Part shown: positions 35,689-45,081 of the stretch, one piece after another
How positions within the stretch are numbered: position 1 is the stretch's first letter
Layout of the letters: the number at the start of each line of letters is the position of its first letter
Assembly: GCA_944358305.1 (NCBI GenBank)
Contig: CALVQK010000004.1
Span: forward strand, 37,979 to 101,978
Origin: an uncultured Bacilli bacterium
GTDB taxonomy: Bacteria; Bacillota_I; Bacilli_A; RF39; UBA660
DNA length: 64,000 nucleotides
Direction of reading: 5' to 3'
Position numbers and translations under genes: made by a program
Notes under the pieces: generated by a model
The model's database searches: none
The model's input: the letters and a program-made list of their open reading frames with translations, nothing else
Told to the model about the DNA's origin: nothing

Positions 35689-36361
35689 TTTTATACCCCA
35701 CTCCCCATATAGTTTTAATGAATTTAGGCCTTTTAGTATCTTCACCTAATTTTTCTCTTATTCTTCTAATATGAACCATAACTGTATTATTACTATCAAA
35801 ATACTTTTCTTTCCAAACTTTTTCAAATAATTCTTCACTACTTACGACTTTATCTTTATTACTCATTAAATAAAGTAATATCTCAAACTCTATAGGTGTT
35901 AAATCTATTTTTTTACCATATAGATAACAATTATGTTCTTTTTTATTTATTACAAGTCCTCTAATCTCTAAAACATCTTCACTTATATCTTTATTATAAA
36001 GTTTATATCTTCTTAACACTGCTTTTACTCTTGCCACTAACTCTAAAGGATTAAAGGGTTTAGTAATATAATCATCAGCCCCTAGTGTTAAGCCTTTAAT
36101 CTTATCATTATCTTCTATTTTAGCGGTTAACATTATAATTGGAAATTTTAAATCTTTATCTCTAATATATTTACAAATCTTAAAACCATCTATATCTTGT
36201 AACATAATATCTAAAATAGCAAGATCTAAAAGTATTTCATCAATACACTTAAGTGCATCTTTACTATTATAAAATTTATAAACATTATAGTTTTCATTTT
36301 TTAAATATACTTCTACTAAATCAGCAATTTCTTTTTCATCGTCTAAAACTAATATGTTCAT
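35678..36361 (-). CDS. OmpR/VanR-family response regulator
   Basis: 227 residues from ATG at 36361 (GGAGGAG at -9). The receiver domain has the acid pair in LVLDDEKE, the phospho-Asp in LAILDIMLQD, Thr in IIMLTA and Lys in ITKPFNP. The winged-helix domain (about 130-227) ends with NTVMVHIRRIREKLGED and IWGVGYKIED. It lies upstream of and overlapping its kinase gene, and diverges from the C39-like peptidase gene, which is a plausible target. Confidence 0.95.
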   Translation of the reverse strand: MNILVLDDEKEIADLVEVYLKNENYNVYKFYNSKDALKCIDEILLDLAILDIMLQDIDGFKICKYIRDKDLKFPIIMLTAKIEDNDKIKGLTLGADDYITKPFNPLELVARVKAVLRRYKLYNKDISEDVLEIRGLVINKKEHNCYLYGKKIDLTPIEFEILLYLMSNKDKVVSSEELFEKVWKEKYFDSNNTVMVHIRRIREKLGEDTKRPKFIKTIWGVGYKIED

Positions 36362-36515
36362 CTTTCTCCTCCATTTACACCTAAAGTATAACACAGAAGA
36401 TTCACTTTTTCATTTAAAGAAACAAATCGTAAGAAAAACTTAAGAATTTATTAATTAATTATTAAAACTATTGCTGACTTATCTTTATATAATTAAGGAC
36501 AAAAGGAATGATTAA

Positions 36516-37238
36516 ATGAAAAAGAAAAGAAAATTAAAATTTAAAAACATTATTATTTTAGGATTATTTATAGGATTAGGTTTCTATTTATATGAAAACT
36601 ATATAGAAATAAACTATCCTAGTTATGAAATAATTAAAGAAGACAAAAACAAAAATTATGAAGGCACAGGAAAACAAAATATAAAAAATGAAGATGGATA
36701 TTTCTCCACCTTCACAACTGATTCACCTTATGAGAAAACTTATATTGAATATAAACAAAATGGTAATGCTTCGTGGAGTAATAATATTTACTGGGGAGGT
36801 GCTATGAAAAATACTGGTTGTGGTATTACTTCTCTTGCCATAGTATTAAGTGGCTATGGATTTGATTTTACTCCAGAAGACTTACGTAAAAAGTATTATC
36901 CTGTAATGGATTATAACACTCTTGGAGATGAATTATCTATAACTTATGGTATTAATAATTCAGACTTTTATTATGATTTCCTTCATTTATCTAATGAAAT
37001 GATATTGGAACATTTAAAAAGTAATAGACCAATTATTGTTTGCCTTTCTAGTAATCTAGGAAAAAACAGATGGACTACTACCTCACATTATATGGTATTA
37101 TTAGCATCAAATGATAATAAAGTTTATGTCTCTAATCCTAATGGACTAGAAGATACTTCTAAAAGTTCAGGTTGGTATGATATAGATGAAATTACACCGT
37201 ATATAATTAAGGTTTTATATATAGAAGATTATGATTAA
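36516..37238 (+). CDS. Membrane-anchored C39-like cysteine peptidase
   Basis: 240 residues. A basic N-terminus and one helix (about 10-26) anchor it outside. The peptidase_C39_2 domain has the oxyanion Gln region YIEYKQNG, the catalytic Cys in NTGCGITSLAIVL (about 107), the His in TSHYMVL and the Asn in VSNPNG. All three catalytic residues are present. It is transcribed away from the two-component pair with a 154-bp shared intergenic region, and the ribosome binding site is AAAGGAATG. A role in envelope peptide or protein processing is likely, but the substrate is unknown. Confidence 0.85.
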   Translation: MKKKRKLKFKNIIILGLFIGLGFYLYENYIEINYPSYEIIKEDKNKNYEGTGKQNIKNEDGYFSTFTTDSPYEKTYIEYKQNGNASWSNNIYWGGAMKNTGCGITSLAIVLSGYGFDFTPEDLRKKYYPVMDYNTLGDELSITYGINNSDFYYDFLHLSNEMILEHLKSNRPIIVCLSSNLGKNRWTTTSHYMVLLASNDNKVYVSNPNGLEDTSKSSGWYDIDEITPYIIKVLYIEDYD

Positions 37239-37323
37239 GTGTTTATATCATAAACAAAAACCGTTGCAATAATTAATAAAATCATATATAAATTTCTGGC
37301 TAAATATACTATTAATAAAATAA

Positions 37324-38268
37324 TTAAATTAAATCTCTAAATATTTCAGTAACATTTTTCATATTTTCTTCTGTTGACATTATTGTTATTAAAATATCCT
37401 TATCTTTATTAACTATTATGTATTGTCCATTAGCACCATCTCTAAATATAAAACCATCACGTGATATAAAAACATAATACCCTATTCCTATTTTAGGAAA
37501 CAATCTATCTTTCTTATAAGCACTTGGTGTTTCTAATTGCAATTTAGTTACTTCATTCATCCAATACTTAGAAATTACCTCTACTCCGTTAAATCTTCCA
37601 TCATTTAATAATAATTTCCCTATCTTGTGAAAATCACTATGTTTTAAATATAAACCTGTCGCTCCTGGACAATAAATTCCATAATTATCCCATTTAAATT
37701 CTAAAATTTTCAACTTTTTAAATATATTCTCATTTATAAAATCTTTCAAATTTATATTAAATGCTTCTTGAAAAAATACTGACAATACAAATGGTTCTAC
37801 GTTGTTATAAGCATATCTTTCATTAGGCTCATAAGGAATATCATAATTTAAAGCATAATCAAGTAATTTATTTTCATCAATATTCTCTATATATTTTTCA
37901 GACATCATTTGAGATTCATAACCTGTTGTATGAGTTAATAAAGTTCTTATAGTCCATTTTTTAATCTTTGACAAATTCTTTTCATTTCGAATATCTACTA
38001 TTTTTTCTATTACAGGATAAATTTCAGTATCTAAGGATATTGCTTTCCCACTAACTTTCATCTTTCTATCAATAGCAATTCCAATGGCCATTGACACTAG
38101 TAATTTTGAGCAACTCCTTAACTCATGTAAATTATTATCTCTATATATAATTTTTTCAATTTCTTCGTTTTGTTCAATATAAATACTATCAATATTAAGG
38201 CTAGGTAAAGTTTTAGATAATTTTTCAATATTATTTTTTAACTCATCTATATTAATAATCTTTTCCAT
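37324..38268 (-). CDS. Beta-lactamase-family serine hydrolase
   Basis: 314 residues from ATG at 38268 (GGAG at -11). It has the serine Ser-x-x-Lys in RSCSKLLVSMAIGIA (about 75), Tyr-x-Asn in YAYNNVEPF, and the C-terminal FIFRDGANGQYI in the place of the KTG strand. This is the class C / penicillin-binding fold of esterases and DD-peptidases. No signal peptide is visible, so a cytoplasmic esterase is likely. It lies 13 bp after the Fic gene and may share its transcript. Confidence 0.87.
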   Translation of the reverse strand: MEKIINIDELKNNIEKLSKTLPSLNIDSIYIEQNEEIEKIIYRDNNLHELRSCSKLLVSMAIGIAIDRKMKVSGKAISLDTEIYPVIEKIVDIRNEKNLSKIKKWTIRTLLTHTTGYESQMMSEKYIENIDENKLLDYALNYDIPYEPNERYAYNNVEPFVLSVFFQEAFNINLKDFINENIFKKLKILEFKWDNYGIYCPGATGLYLKHSDFHKIGKLLLNDGRFNGVEVISKYWMNEVTKLQLETPSAYKKDRLFPKIGIGYYVFISRDGFIFRDGANGQYIIVNKDKDILITIMSTEENMKNVTEIFRDLI

Positions 38269-38287
38269 ATGCAATCTCCATAAAATA

Positions 38288-39025
38288 TTAATTCTCCTCT
38301 AAAAAATATCTAGCCATTCTTTCATAATTATCTTGACTATTTAAACAAGTATCTATTAAATAGCCTTTTTTATTATGAAGTTGATACTCTTTAATTCCCC
38401 TAATATAAAAATCTTTATTTCTATCTTCAATATAAAATGGCATTATATCATTATATAAACATTCTCTAAACATAATCATTCTGCCAACTCTACCATTGCC
38501 ATCTTGAAAAGGATGAATATACTCAAACTTAACATGAAATTCTATTATATCTTCTAGTTTTTTATTTTCTATATTATTATACCAATCTAACAAACTTTTC
38601 ATATCTTTACTAACATCTTTTGGTAAACTTGTTGTAATATTACCAACAAAATTCTTTTTCTTCTTATATTCACCTACATTAAACCATTCTTTTTCACTAT
38701 CAGTTAGAGTTCCATCTTTTAAAATAAAATGATATTTCTTAATCATATCTTCATCAAGAGGATTATCTAATGTATCTAACATATATTTAAATAATGTAAA
38801 ATGATTTTTAGTTTCTGTAGCATCTTTTAAAACTATTACTTTATCATTGTTTGCTAAAATAGTACCGCTTTCAAAAATACTAGCAGTCTCATCAGGAGTT
38901 ATAGTAGATCCTTCTATATGATTAGTATTATATGCAAAATCAATTTGTGTTTTATGATACAAATTACCTGGCAAATTTATTTTTCTTTGTTCTATTAAAG
39001 CTTTTTTTACATCACTTACTTGCAT
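38288..39025 (-). CDS. Fic-family AMPylase, class II auto-inhibited
   Basis: 245 residues. The Fic core IHPFQDGNGRVGRM (about 168-181) has the catalytic His, the acidic Asp and the Arg of the consensus. The N-terminal inhibitory motif T-x-x-x-E-G is present as TNHIEG at 34-39, placing it in class II, where the helix precedes the Fic core. Such proteins add AMP to a target protein and are kept in check by the Glu of the motif. The target is unknown, and no separate antitoxin is next to it. The ribosome binding site is AGGAGGTTTA. Confidence 0.92.
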   Translation of the reverse strand: MQVSDVKKALIEQRKINLPGNLYHKTQIDFAYNTNHIEGSTITPDETASIFESGTILANNDKVIVLKDATETKNHFTLFKYMLDTLDNPLDEDMIKKYHFILKDGTLTDSEKEWFNVGEYKKKKNFVGNITTSLPKDVSKDMKSLLDWYNNIENKKLEDIIEFHVKFEYIHPFQDGNGRVGRMIMFRECLYNDIMPFYIEDRNKDFYIRGIKEYQLHNKKGYLIDTCLNSQDNYERMARYFLEEN

Positions 39026-39139
39026 AAATAAACCTCCTAAACATATTATTTATAATTATATTTTATCAAATTATTGAAGAAAAGTCTTTAGTTAAGGTGA
39101 TTAGATTAGTCATTTAACATTCAGTTTATTTATATTATT

Positions 39140-39532
39140 TCACTTATAATCTTTATACCCTTCTGTTTTATAATCATTACATTTTATATAAAGCTTATAA
39201 TCTATACCACAATCTCCCGCTGCGAATGTTTTTGCATAACCATCACAATAAGATTTTCCATCAATATCTAACATATTTTCTTTTTTTAAGTAACCATTAT
39301 TAATTAAGTGATCAGCTGTTATAGTCATTTCTTTAGTAATATTCTCTTCACAGTGTCTTTTACTATTACCAGTTGCATCCAATTTCCATATTACAGCTTC
39401 TTCGAATGCCTTTTCTATCTCATTATATCTTTCTTTTTCTTTAGCGATATTAAAGTTGAATATCGTATAAATACTTAATATTATAATAATAGTCATAATA
39501 AATGTAATTAAAATTAATATCTTTTTCTTCAT
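39140..39532 (-). CDS. Small membrane-anchored protein, unknown
   Basis: 130 residues from ATG at 39532 (GAGGTGTG upstream). A single N-terminal helix (about 3-26) is followed by an external domain of about 100 residues with an even number of Cys (CEEN, YCDG, DCGI, KCND), probably disulfide-bonded. The helix followed by EKERYNEIEKAFEEAV recalls prepilin-like proteins, but no prepilin peptidase site (G-F/E) is present. I do not assign a family. Confidence 0.55.
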   Translation of the reverse strand: MKKKILILITFIMTIIIILSIYTIFNFNIAKEKERYNEIEKAFEEAVIWKLDATGNSKRHCEENITKEMTITADHLINNGYLKKENMLDIDGKSYCDGYAKTFAAGDCGIDYKLYIKCNDYKTEGYKDYK

Positions 39533-39555
39533 AACACACCTCATATTTATAATTA

Positions 39556-40542
39556 TTAATTCTTATTTAACTCTTTACTTAATTTACTAGTAATACCTCT
39601 TGGACTTCTAACTGATTTTACTCCACAGCTCTTTAATCTTTCAAAAGTAAACTCATTGTCATTATATCTTTTTATTAGTTTTAACATCATAATATCTTCA
39701 TCTAAAGAAATAACTACACACTTAAACATAATATAAGCATAAGGATCTGTAATATAAATATAAACAATATCATTAACCATAAATTTATAAGACTTTCTCC
39801 AAGTAATAGTATCTGTTTCATTGAAAGCATTAACAATATCATAATACTTTGGATTAGCAGGAATAATCCATTCTTTTTTTCTATTAGATAGATCGTAACT
39901 AATATCTATAAGACACATAACTTCTTCATTAGATAAAGTATCATCTAAAATAATACTAACCCAACTCTTTTTACTCATATGATATGCAGGATATATTGCA
40001 TCTTTCTTTAGATAAACATCAACTAAATCATCTAACTTTACATTTAATACTTCAACTTCTCCACTCTCATTAGGATTAAGTTTACTTCTATCTATATTCA
40101 TAATAATAGCAAACCACTTATTACTACTTTCATTTCTAAATATTCCATAATTAGGATTAGACTCCCATAAGAACTCTGGAAAGACATTATATTTTTCTTT
40201 AATTAAATTACTAAGTTCATTAGACTGTTTATAAATAAAATACTCTTCAGTATAACAGTTATCGGCGATAGATTCTATTACTTTAAGATATTCATCTTTT
40301 ACTCTATTAACAAAATCTCCTTTAACATTTTCAAGACGAAAGTTAGTATATTCATAATCTCCATCTAAGTCATATACCCTACCTATAACATTACCTTTAC
40401 TATCAATAGTAATATCGACTCTAAAAGTATCATCCATAATTAATTTAGAATATTTATAAATATTGTTTTCTAATTTAAAACCATAAGAAATTAATTTATC
40501 TTTATTTAGTTTTCTCTTTTTAAGTACTTCATCCTCTAGCAT
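39556..40542 (-). CDS. MmcQ/YjbR-type protein with PUA/EVE-like C-terminal domain
   Basis: 328 residues from ATG at 40542 (AGGAAGG at -9). Residues about 90-220 fit MmcQ/YjbR DNA-binding-fold proteins (FPEFLWESNPNYGIFRN, KDAIYPAYHMSKKSWVSII). The last ~100 residues (WIIPANPKYYDIVNAF, WRKSYKFMVNDIVYIYIT) look like an EVE/PUA-type RNA- or modified-base-binding domain. Both assignments are by eye. It is transcribed as a single gene with no function-revealing neighbour. Confidence 0.65.
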   Translation of the reverse strand: MLEDEVLKKRKLNKDKLISYGFKLENNIYKYSKLIMDDTFRVDITIDSKGNVIGRVYDLDGDYEYTNFRLENVKGDFVNRVKDEYLKVIESIADNCYTEEYFIYKQSNELSNLIKEKYNVFPEFLWESNPNYGIFRNESSNKWFAIIMNIDRSKLNPNESGEVEVLNVKLDDLVDVYLKKDAIYPAYHMSKKSWVSIILDDTLSNEEVMCLIDISYDLSNRKKEWIIPANPKYYDIVNAFNETDTITWRKSYKFMVNDIVYIYITDPYAYIMFKCVVISLDEDIMMLKLIKRYNDNEFTFERLKSCGVKSVRSPRGITSKLSKELNKN

Positions 40543-40591
40543 AGTAGTCCTTCCTAATAAATTCATTATATATTAAAATAATTTTACAAGT

Positions 40592-40888
40592 CTATTTATC
40601 TTTAAAAACAAATTGTTCAACTCTCATATGAAGATTATATTTATCTCTAAGCTTAGCAATTTCACTCATCATTTCTGTTTTATGATGTTTATCTAAGGCT
40701 TCTTCACTTTCCCATCTATCTATTAATAGAACTGTCTCGTCATCATCCATCGGAAAGAAATATTCATACTTTAAATTACCTTCTTCATTTCTTATTCTTT
40801 CTACAAGACCACTTTCTACCATTTCTTTAGCAAAAGCCCTTGCACTACCATTCTTACCCGTATAATATATATTTATTGTTAAACTCAT
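40592..40888 (-). CDS. Antibiotic biosynthesis monooxygenase (ABM) domain protein
   Basis: 98 residues, a ferredoxin-like dimeric barrel of the YgiN type. It has an N-terminal strand and RAFAKEMVESGLVERIR, then LKYEYFFPMDDDETVLLIDRWESEEALDKHHKTEMM. The WESEEALDKHH block is the family hallmark. It is expected to act on quinols or reactive carbonyls without a cofactor. It lies 13 bp from an esterase gene on the same strand. Confidence 0.9.
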   Translation of the reverse strand: MSLTINIYYTGKNGSARAFAKEMVESGLVERIRNEEGNLKYEYFFPMDDDETVLLIDRWESEEALDKHHKTEMMSEIAKLRDKYNLHMRVEQFVFKDK

Positions 40889-40901
40889 TTTTTCTTCCTC
40901 C

Positions 40902-41801
40902 TCAAAACATATTCTCTTTTAAAAACTTTATTCTTTTAACAATACTTTCTTTTGTAATTTTACTATTTAATACAATATCATAACCATATACTGTTCCATA
41001 AGTTTCATTTAATTCTACTTTAACACCATTTTTAGATAATCTTTTAAAATAATTTATTCCCTCATCATGTAAACAATCAAACTCTGCAACTTCTATATAG
41101 GTATTAGGTGTGTTATTAGATAAAGATGCTTGCATAGGTGATGTCTCTTTTCTTTGAATAGTACTTGTATTTTTTAAATACATGCTCCACATTCTTTTAT
41201 TATTTTTACTATTCCACATAGGAGTATCATTATACTTTTTCATTGACTCTGTTTCCATATTTGCATCTATTACTGGATATACTAACATTTGAGCACATAA
41301 CTTATCTACTTCTTTATCATTACATAAGTAAGTAGCAAGTACTGCTCCTGCACTATCACCACCTACGGCAATTCTATCTTTATCTATTTGTAATTCTTTA
41401 TGTTTTTTATATATCCATTTATATGTATAAATTGCATCTTCTAAAGCTTTAGGATAAGTATTTCTAGGAAGAAGTCTATAATCAACCAACACTACCTTAA
41501 TACCTACTTTTTTCGCATAAATACATGCCAATTTTTTATGATGACTTGCTGCCTTATAACCAAAACCACCACCATGGAAATAAAGTAAACAAGGAATATT
41601 ACCTTTATTATTTATAGGCTCAAATATATAAACATTTAATTTGTTATCTAAAGTATATTTTTTAGATTTAATATCCTGAGGAATCTTTGTTAATTTAAAC
41701 ATAATATCTTGAGGAACTCTTGATAAATATAGTATCAAAGAACAAAATGGTATCCTCATTATTTTACATCTATTAAAATCTTTGTTTATATTATATTTCA
41801 T
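40902..41801 (-). CDS. HSL-type alpha/beta hydrolase (esterase)
   Basis: 299 residues. The oxyanion motif LYFHGGGFGY and the nucleophile elbow VGGDSAGAVLA identify the hormone-sensitive-lipase family. The acid is in YIEVAEFDCLHDEG. The catalytic His is not obvious: the usual H near the C-terminus is replaced by NETYGTVYGYD, so activity may be impaired. It is probably cytoplasmic. The ABM gene follows at 13 bp, so the two may form one unit. Confidence 0.85.
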   Translation of the reverse strand: MKYNINKDFNRCKIMRIPFCSLILYLSRVPQDIMFKLTKIPQDIKSKKYTLDNKLNVYIFEPINNKGNIPCLLYFHGGGFGYKAASHHKKLACIYAKKVGIKVVLVDYRLLPRNTYPKALEDAIYTYKWIYKKHKELQIDKDRIAVGGDSAGAVLATYLCNDKEVDKLCAQMLVYPVIDANMETESMKKYNDTPMWNSKNNKRMWSMYLKNTSTIQRKETSPMQASLSNNTPNTYIEVAEFDCLHDEGINYFKRLSKNGVKVELNETYGTVYGYDIVLNSKITKESIVKRIKFLKENMF

Positions 41802-41808
41802 AAAACTA

Positions 41809-42465
41809 TTACCTCATCTTTATTAATTCTAAAGTATCTATAGTTAATATATTATCTTTATCACCATCTAACATACAGACTAATTTATTATTATCAAAAT
41901 ATTTAAAATCAATGTCCATTCCTAATTCATAATACTTTGAAGGTAAATTAAGCCAGTTACTATACTCTATTATTTCCATAGGTTTAGTAAAATCTAAAAC
42001 AATTAATGAATATGATGTAGCCCAGTAACAACCACTAACTACTAATAAATTATTTTTTTGATTATAATTAACATTACACCAAATAAAAGTTTCTTTATTA
42101 TCTAAACGTGATTCACTTGGTATATAATGTATACAGTCTAATGTCTTTAAATTTAGAACACTATAACCATACAAATCTTCATCAAAGACTAGATATTTAT
42201 TACTATCAGAATGATTAATAATAGTAGCAAATCTAGATTTACCATAAATATTCTTCCACTCATAGACAAGATCATCATCTTTATATAATCTACATATTTC
42301 TCCATCTTTGTTACTATCTAAATCTTTATAGTAATAATATTTTATAGAATAATTATCATCTAACACTTTTTTACTTGTTTCTTTAGTTAAATTACATTTT
42401 GAATAAACTAATTTATCTAATTCTTTAATTAACTGATTATATTCTTCACTACCATAATAATTCAT
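41809..42465 (-). CDS. Unknown 218-residue protein
   Basis: Starts at ATG 42465 (AGAGGTAATT upstream), just one base after the stop of the hydrolase gene. It is soluble and rich in Asn, Tyr and Asp. Repeated short strands (NKYLVFDEDLYGYSVLNL, NNLLVVSGCYWATSYSLIVLD) suggest a small beta-propeller or beta-sandwich. No catalytic motif is seen and no family is recognised. Confidence 0.6.
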   Translation of the reverse strand: MNYYGSEEYNQLIKELDKLVYSKCNLTKETSKKVLDDNYSIKYYYYKDLDSNKDGEICRLYKDDDLVYEWKNIYGKSRFATIINHSDSNKYLVFDEDLYGYSVLNLKTLDCIHYIPSESRLDNKETFIWCNVNYNQKNNLLVVSGCYWATSYSLIVLDFTKPMEIIEYSNWLNLPSKYYELGMDIDFKYFDNNKLVCMLDGDKDNILTIDTLELIKMR

Positions 42466-42466
42466 G

Positions 42467-43099
42467 TTAATTACCTCTATCTTTCCAAAAGTTATAAATA
42501 ATACTAGCAAGTTCTTTTGGATTATCTACATTAACTTCATGAGAAGAATTATCTATAGTTTTAAAAGAGCTATTATTAATAAATTTATTTAATAATTTTG
42601 CACTTTCCATGTTTTGACTATCTTTAACACCACATAATATTAAAGTTTTACAAGTTACTTTATCTAAGTTAATTTCTATATCTAAATTACTCATAGAATT
42701 AACAAGAGAAATAAAATCTTTCTTCTTACACCCTATCTTCTCAAAAGTAGATCTAGGCATAATCTTGAATATTAGTCCTTGAACTTTAAAAAGAAACTTA
42801 GGTACTTTATAAGGTGTTCCAATTAATATAAGAGAATTTACTTTATCAGGATGCTCTTTTGCATAATCAATTGCAAGTATTCCTCCAAGAGAAAGGCCAC
42901 ATAGATTTAATTTTTCATCAAAATTATTACAGTAGTTAGAAAACTTTTCATATAAAGTAGAATAATCTGATGTAACATCTTTTAACATTGAATATAAACT
43001 AGGAATTTCTACCTTTATACTATTGCTCTTTAACTCTTCTTCTACTTTATTCCAACTTGTTTCATTTTGTCCTAATCCGTGCACTAAAATATTTTTCAT
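42467..43099 (-). CDS. Alpha/beta hydrolase
   Basis: 210 residues. HGLGQNETSWNKV is the oxyanion region and LCGLSLGGILA the nucleophile elbow with Ser. The Asp lies in LILCGVKDSQNM, and the His is in IDNSSHEVNVDNP. The triad is complete. It resembles MenH or lactonase-type hydrolases, with no cap-domain signature that would name the substrate. The next gene starts one base after its stop. Confidence 0.9.
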   Translation of the reverse strand: MKNILVHGLGQNETSWNKVEEELKSNSIKVEIPSLYSMLKDVTSDYSTLYEKFSNYCNNFDEKLNLCGLSLGGILAIDYAKEHPDKVNSLILIGTPYKVPKFLFKVQGLIFKIMPRSTFEKIGCKKKDFISLVNSMSNLDIEINLDKVTCKTLILCGVKDSQNMESAKLLNKFINNSSFKTIDNSSHEVNVDNPKELASIIYNFWKDRGN

Positions 43100-43143
43100 T
43101 ACAGCACCACTTTCTTCACTTTTCTATCATAAAAACTATTACA

Positions 43144-43449
43144 TTATTTCATTAAATCCGTATAATAAATAATCTCTTTATTTAAAGATTTAGCATACTC
43201 TATTTCACTTTTAGTACTACTTCCAATATAACCATCTACATTAACAACTAAAATAGCATCACTTAATTTTATTTTTTCTTTATGCATTTTATCAATCATT
43301 AAAGCTTCTTCTTGACTATAATCATTTTTACTAGATCTTGATAATTCATTAGGCATCAAGACACAATTACCTTCTAAAGTTAATTTTTCTGCAATATCAA
43401 CCATCTCTTTTTTAAATCTATAACTACCACATATTGTTATTACTTTCAT
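43144..43449 (-). CDS. Nucleoside 2-deoxyribosyltransferase-like protein
   Basis: 101 residues. The Rossmann-like start KVITICGSYRFKKEM, then LEGNCVLMPNELSR, the LSDAILVVNVDGYIGSST segment and EIEYAKSLNKEIIYY are the features of small nucleoside deoxyribosyltransferase/DUF4406-like proteins. Its substrate is unknown. The ATG at 43449 follows the stop of the XRE gene by two bases, so the two are probably co-translated. Confidence 0.75.
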   Translation of the reverse strand: MKVITICGSYRFKKEMVDIAEKLTLEGNCVLMPNELSRSSKNDYSQEEALMIDKMHKEKIKLSDAILVVNVDGYIGSSTKSEIEYAKSLNKEIIYYTDLMK

Positions 43450-43451
43450 AT

Positions 43452-44015
43452 TCACTCACAACTACCTCCATTATCTTCAAAATACTTTTCTATATTTTCT
43501 ACACTATGCTCTATATTAGCATAATCTGTAATATCTTTTAAATAGATTTCCATATCTTTATTACACTCCATACATTCAAAATAATTATCTTCTCCAATTG
43601 TAATCAAATAATTATTATCTCCAATAGAACAATTTAAATCAGCAGATATTATCTCTGTAGTCGTCCTTTGTTCATTTGGAAAAGCAGTAAATAAGATTAA
43701 AGCAATGACAAATAATACCACATAAATTATTCCTAAAACTCCTAGTACTTTTAATATTTTAATTATTATACCTGCTAACTTTTCTGTATTACTAACTTTA
43801 GCTTCTAAAACATTTTTAATATCATTATCAGTTAATTCATCTAGACTAACATTAAATACTTTAGATAATTCTTTCGCTTGTTTAATATCAGGAGATGTCT
43901 CACCTAATTCCCATTTAGATATTGTTTGCCTAGTAACTCCTATTTTTTCTGCTAATGTTTCTTGAGAAAGATTGTTTTTCTTTCTTAACTCTAATATTTT
44001 ATTTCCTATTTCCAT
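43452..44015 (-). CDS. XRE-family regulator with one membrane helix (paralogue 1)
   Basis: 187 residues from ATG at 44015 (GAGGTG at -12). The HTH (about 3-60) includes LSQETLAEKIGVTRQTISKWELGETSPD. A membrane helix lies at about 85-108, and a short external domain follows with a CNKD segment and a GGSCE end. The helix-turn-helix is nearly the same as in the two genes next to it. Membrane-bound XRE regulators often sense envelope signals, but the partner is unknown. Confidence 0.88.
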   Translation of the reverse strand: MEIGNKILELRKKNNLSQETLAEKIGVTRQTISKWELGETSPDIKQAKELSKVFNVSLDELTDNDIKNVLEAKVSNTEKLAGIIIKILKVLGVLGIIYVVLFVIALILFTAFPNEQRTTTEIISADLNCSIGDNNYLITIGEDNYFECMECNKDMEIYLKDITDYANIEHSVENIEKYFEDNGGSCE

Positions 44016-44114
44016 TTTTTTCACCTCAGTTAAAAGTATATAAGCTTAAAGCTTTTTAATCTAGCAATATATAATGGAAGTTATGCTAATTTTCTTAACA
44101 TTATAATAATTAGC

Positions 44115-44564
44115 TTATTTTTTATCTTTCCACTCGTGATAAAGAATATCTTTTAAAACTAACATACTATCTTGTTCGTTATAACCATACTCACTAGATA
44201 AACTATCAAGCATCATTCTAATTCCTTTAGCATATTTAGATATATCTACCTCTTTTTGATATGTTACTAATACTTTATATTTCTTACCCCAAGCACTTGT
44301 CCAATTAATTTTTGCTTCTTTCTCTTCATTAGTATTTTTAATTATTTCTTCTATTTCTTTTAAATCTACATCAAACTCTATTAACTCATCTAAAGATAGT
44401 TTATATAATTTTGAAAGTTTTTTGGCTTGATAAATATCTGGAATAGTCTCATTTGTTTCCCATTTTGAAATAGTTTGCCTACTAACACCTAATTTTTCTG
44501 CAACACTTTCTTGTGATAAGCCTGCCTTCTTTCTTGCTTCAAATAAATTATTTCCTAAGCTCAT
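44115..44564 (-). CDS. XRE-family regulator (paralogue 2)
   Basis: 149 residues from ATG at 44564 (GGAGG at -9). The N-terminal HTH has LSQESVAEKLGVSRQTISKWETNETIPD. The C-terminal ~80 residues are soluble and charged, with INWTSAWGKKYKVLVTYQKEVDISKY and DILYHEWKDKK. No family is recognised for that part. It lies between two close paralogues of the HTH. Confidence 0.87.
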   Translation of the reverse strand: MSLGNNLFEARKKAGLSQESVAEKLGVSRQTISKWETNETIPDIYQAKKLSKLYKLSLDELIEFDVDLKEIEEIIKNTNEEKEAKINWTSAWGKKYKVLVTYQKEVDISKYAKGIRMMLDSLSSEYGYNEQDSMLVLKDILYHEWKDKK

Positions 44565-44727
44565 TTTATCAACCTCCAAATTAAGTGTACTACTTTAAAC
44601 TATCTTTTTCTATCAACAATACTTTACATTTTTGCTAGTTTATTTAACATACAAAGCATACGTACTAAAAATAAAGTACAATTATCATAAATATTCCTTA
44701 TTCTTAACTTCAAACTTCTAATTATAA

Positions 44728-45051
44728 TTATACAATGTTATCAATATCATTAACAAGTTTATCTATAGCATTCTCTACATATTGCACATCACCTTCATTT
44801 AATTTACCAAAAACAATAGTTTTAATTTTAGAATCATTTACTTTCTTATGACTTTGATATTCTTTTAACATATTATCTAAGGAAATATTAAATATCTCAC
44901 TTATTTTAACAATGTTTTCTATATCAGGATAACTTTTTCCATTCTCCCAACTTGATATAGTTTGCCTTGTTACACCTAACTTTTCTGCAAAATCATCTTG
45001 TGTAAGATTATTATCTAATCTAATATTTTTTAAACTCTCATTAATTTTCAT
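44728..45051 (-). CDS. XRE-family regulator (paralogue 3)
   Basis: 107 residues. The HTH is LTQDDFAEKLGVTRQTISSWENGKSYPD. The tail (KKVNDSKIKTIVFGKLNEG, then a helix with NAIDKLVNDID) is short. The upstream region carries three TAAAGTG repeats that may be its own operator. The ribosome binding site is AGGAGGAAAG. Confidence 0.88.
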   Translation of the reverse strand: MKINESLKNIRLDNNLTQDDFAEKLGVTRQTISSWENGKSYPDIENIVKISEIFNISLDNMLKEYQSHKKVNDSKIKTIVFGKLNEGDVQYVENAIDKLVNDIDNIV

Positions 45052-45081
45052 AGAACTTTCCTCCTAACAAAGCAATAATAG

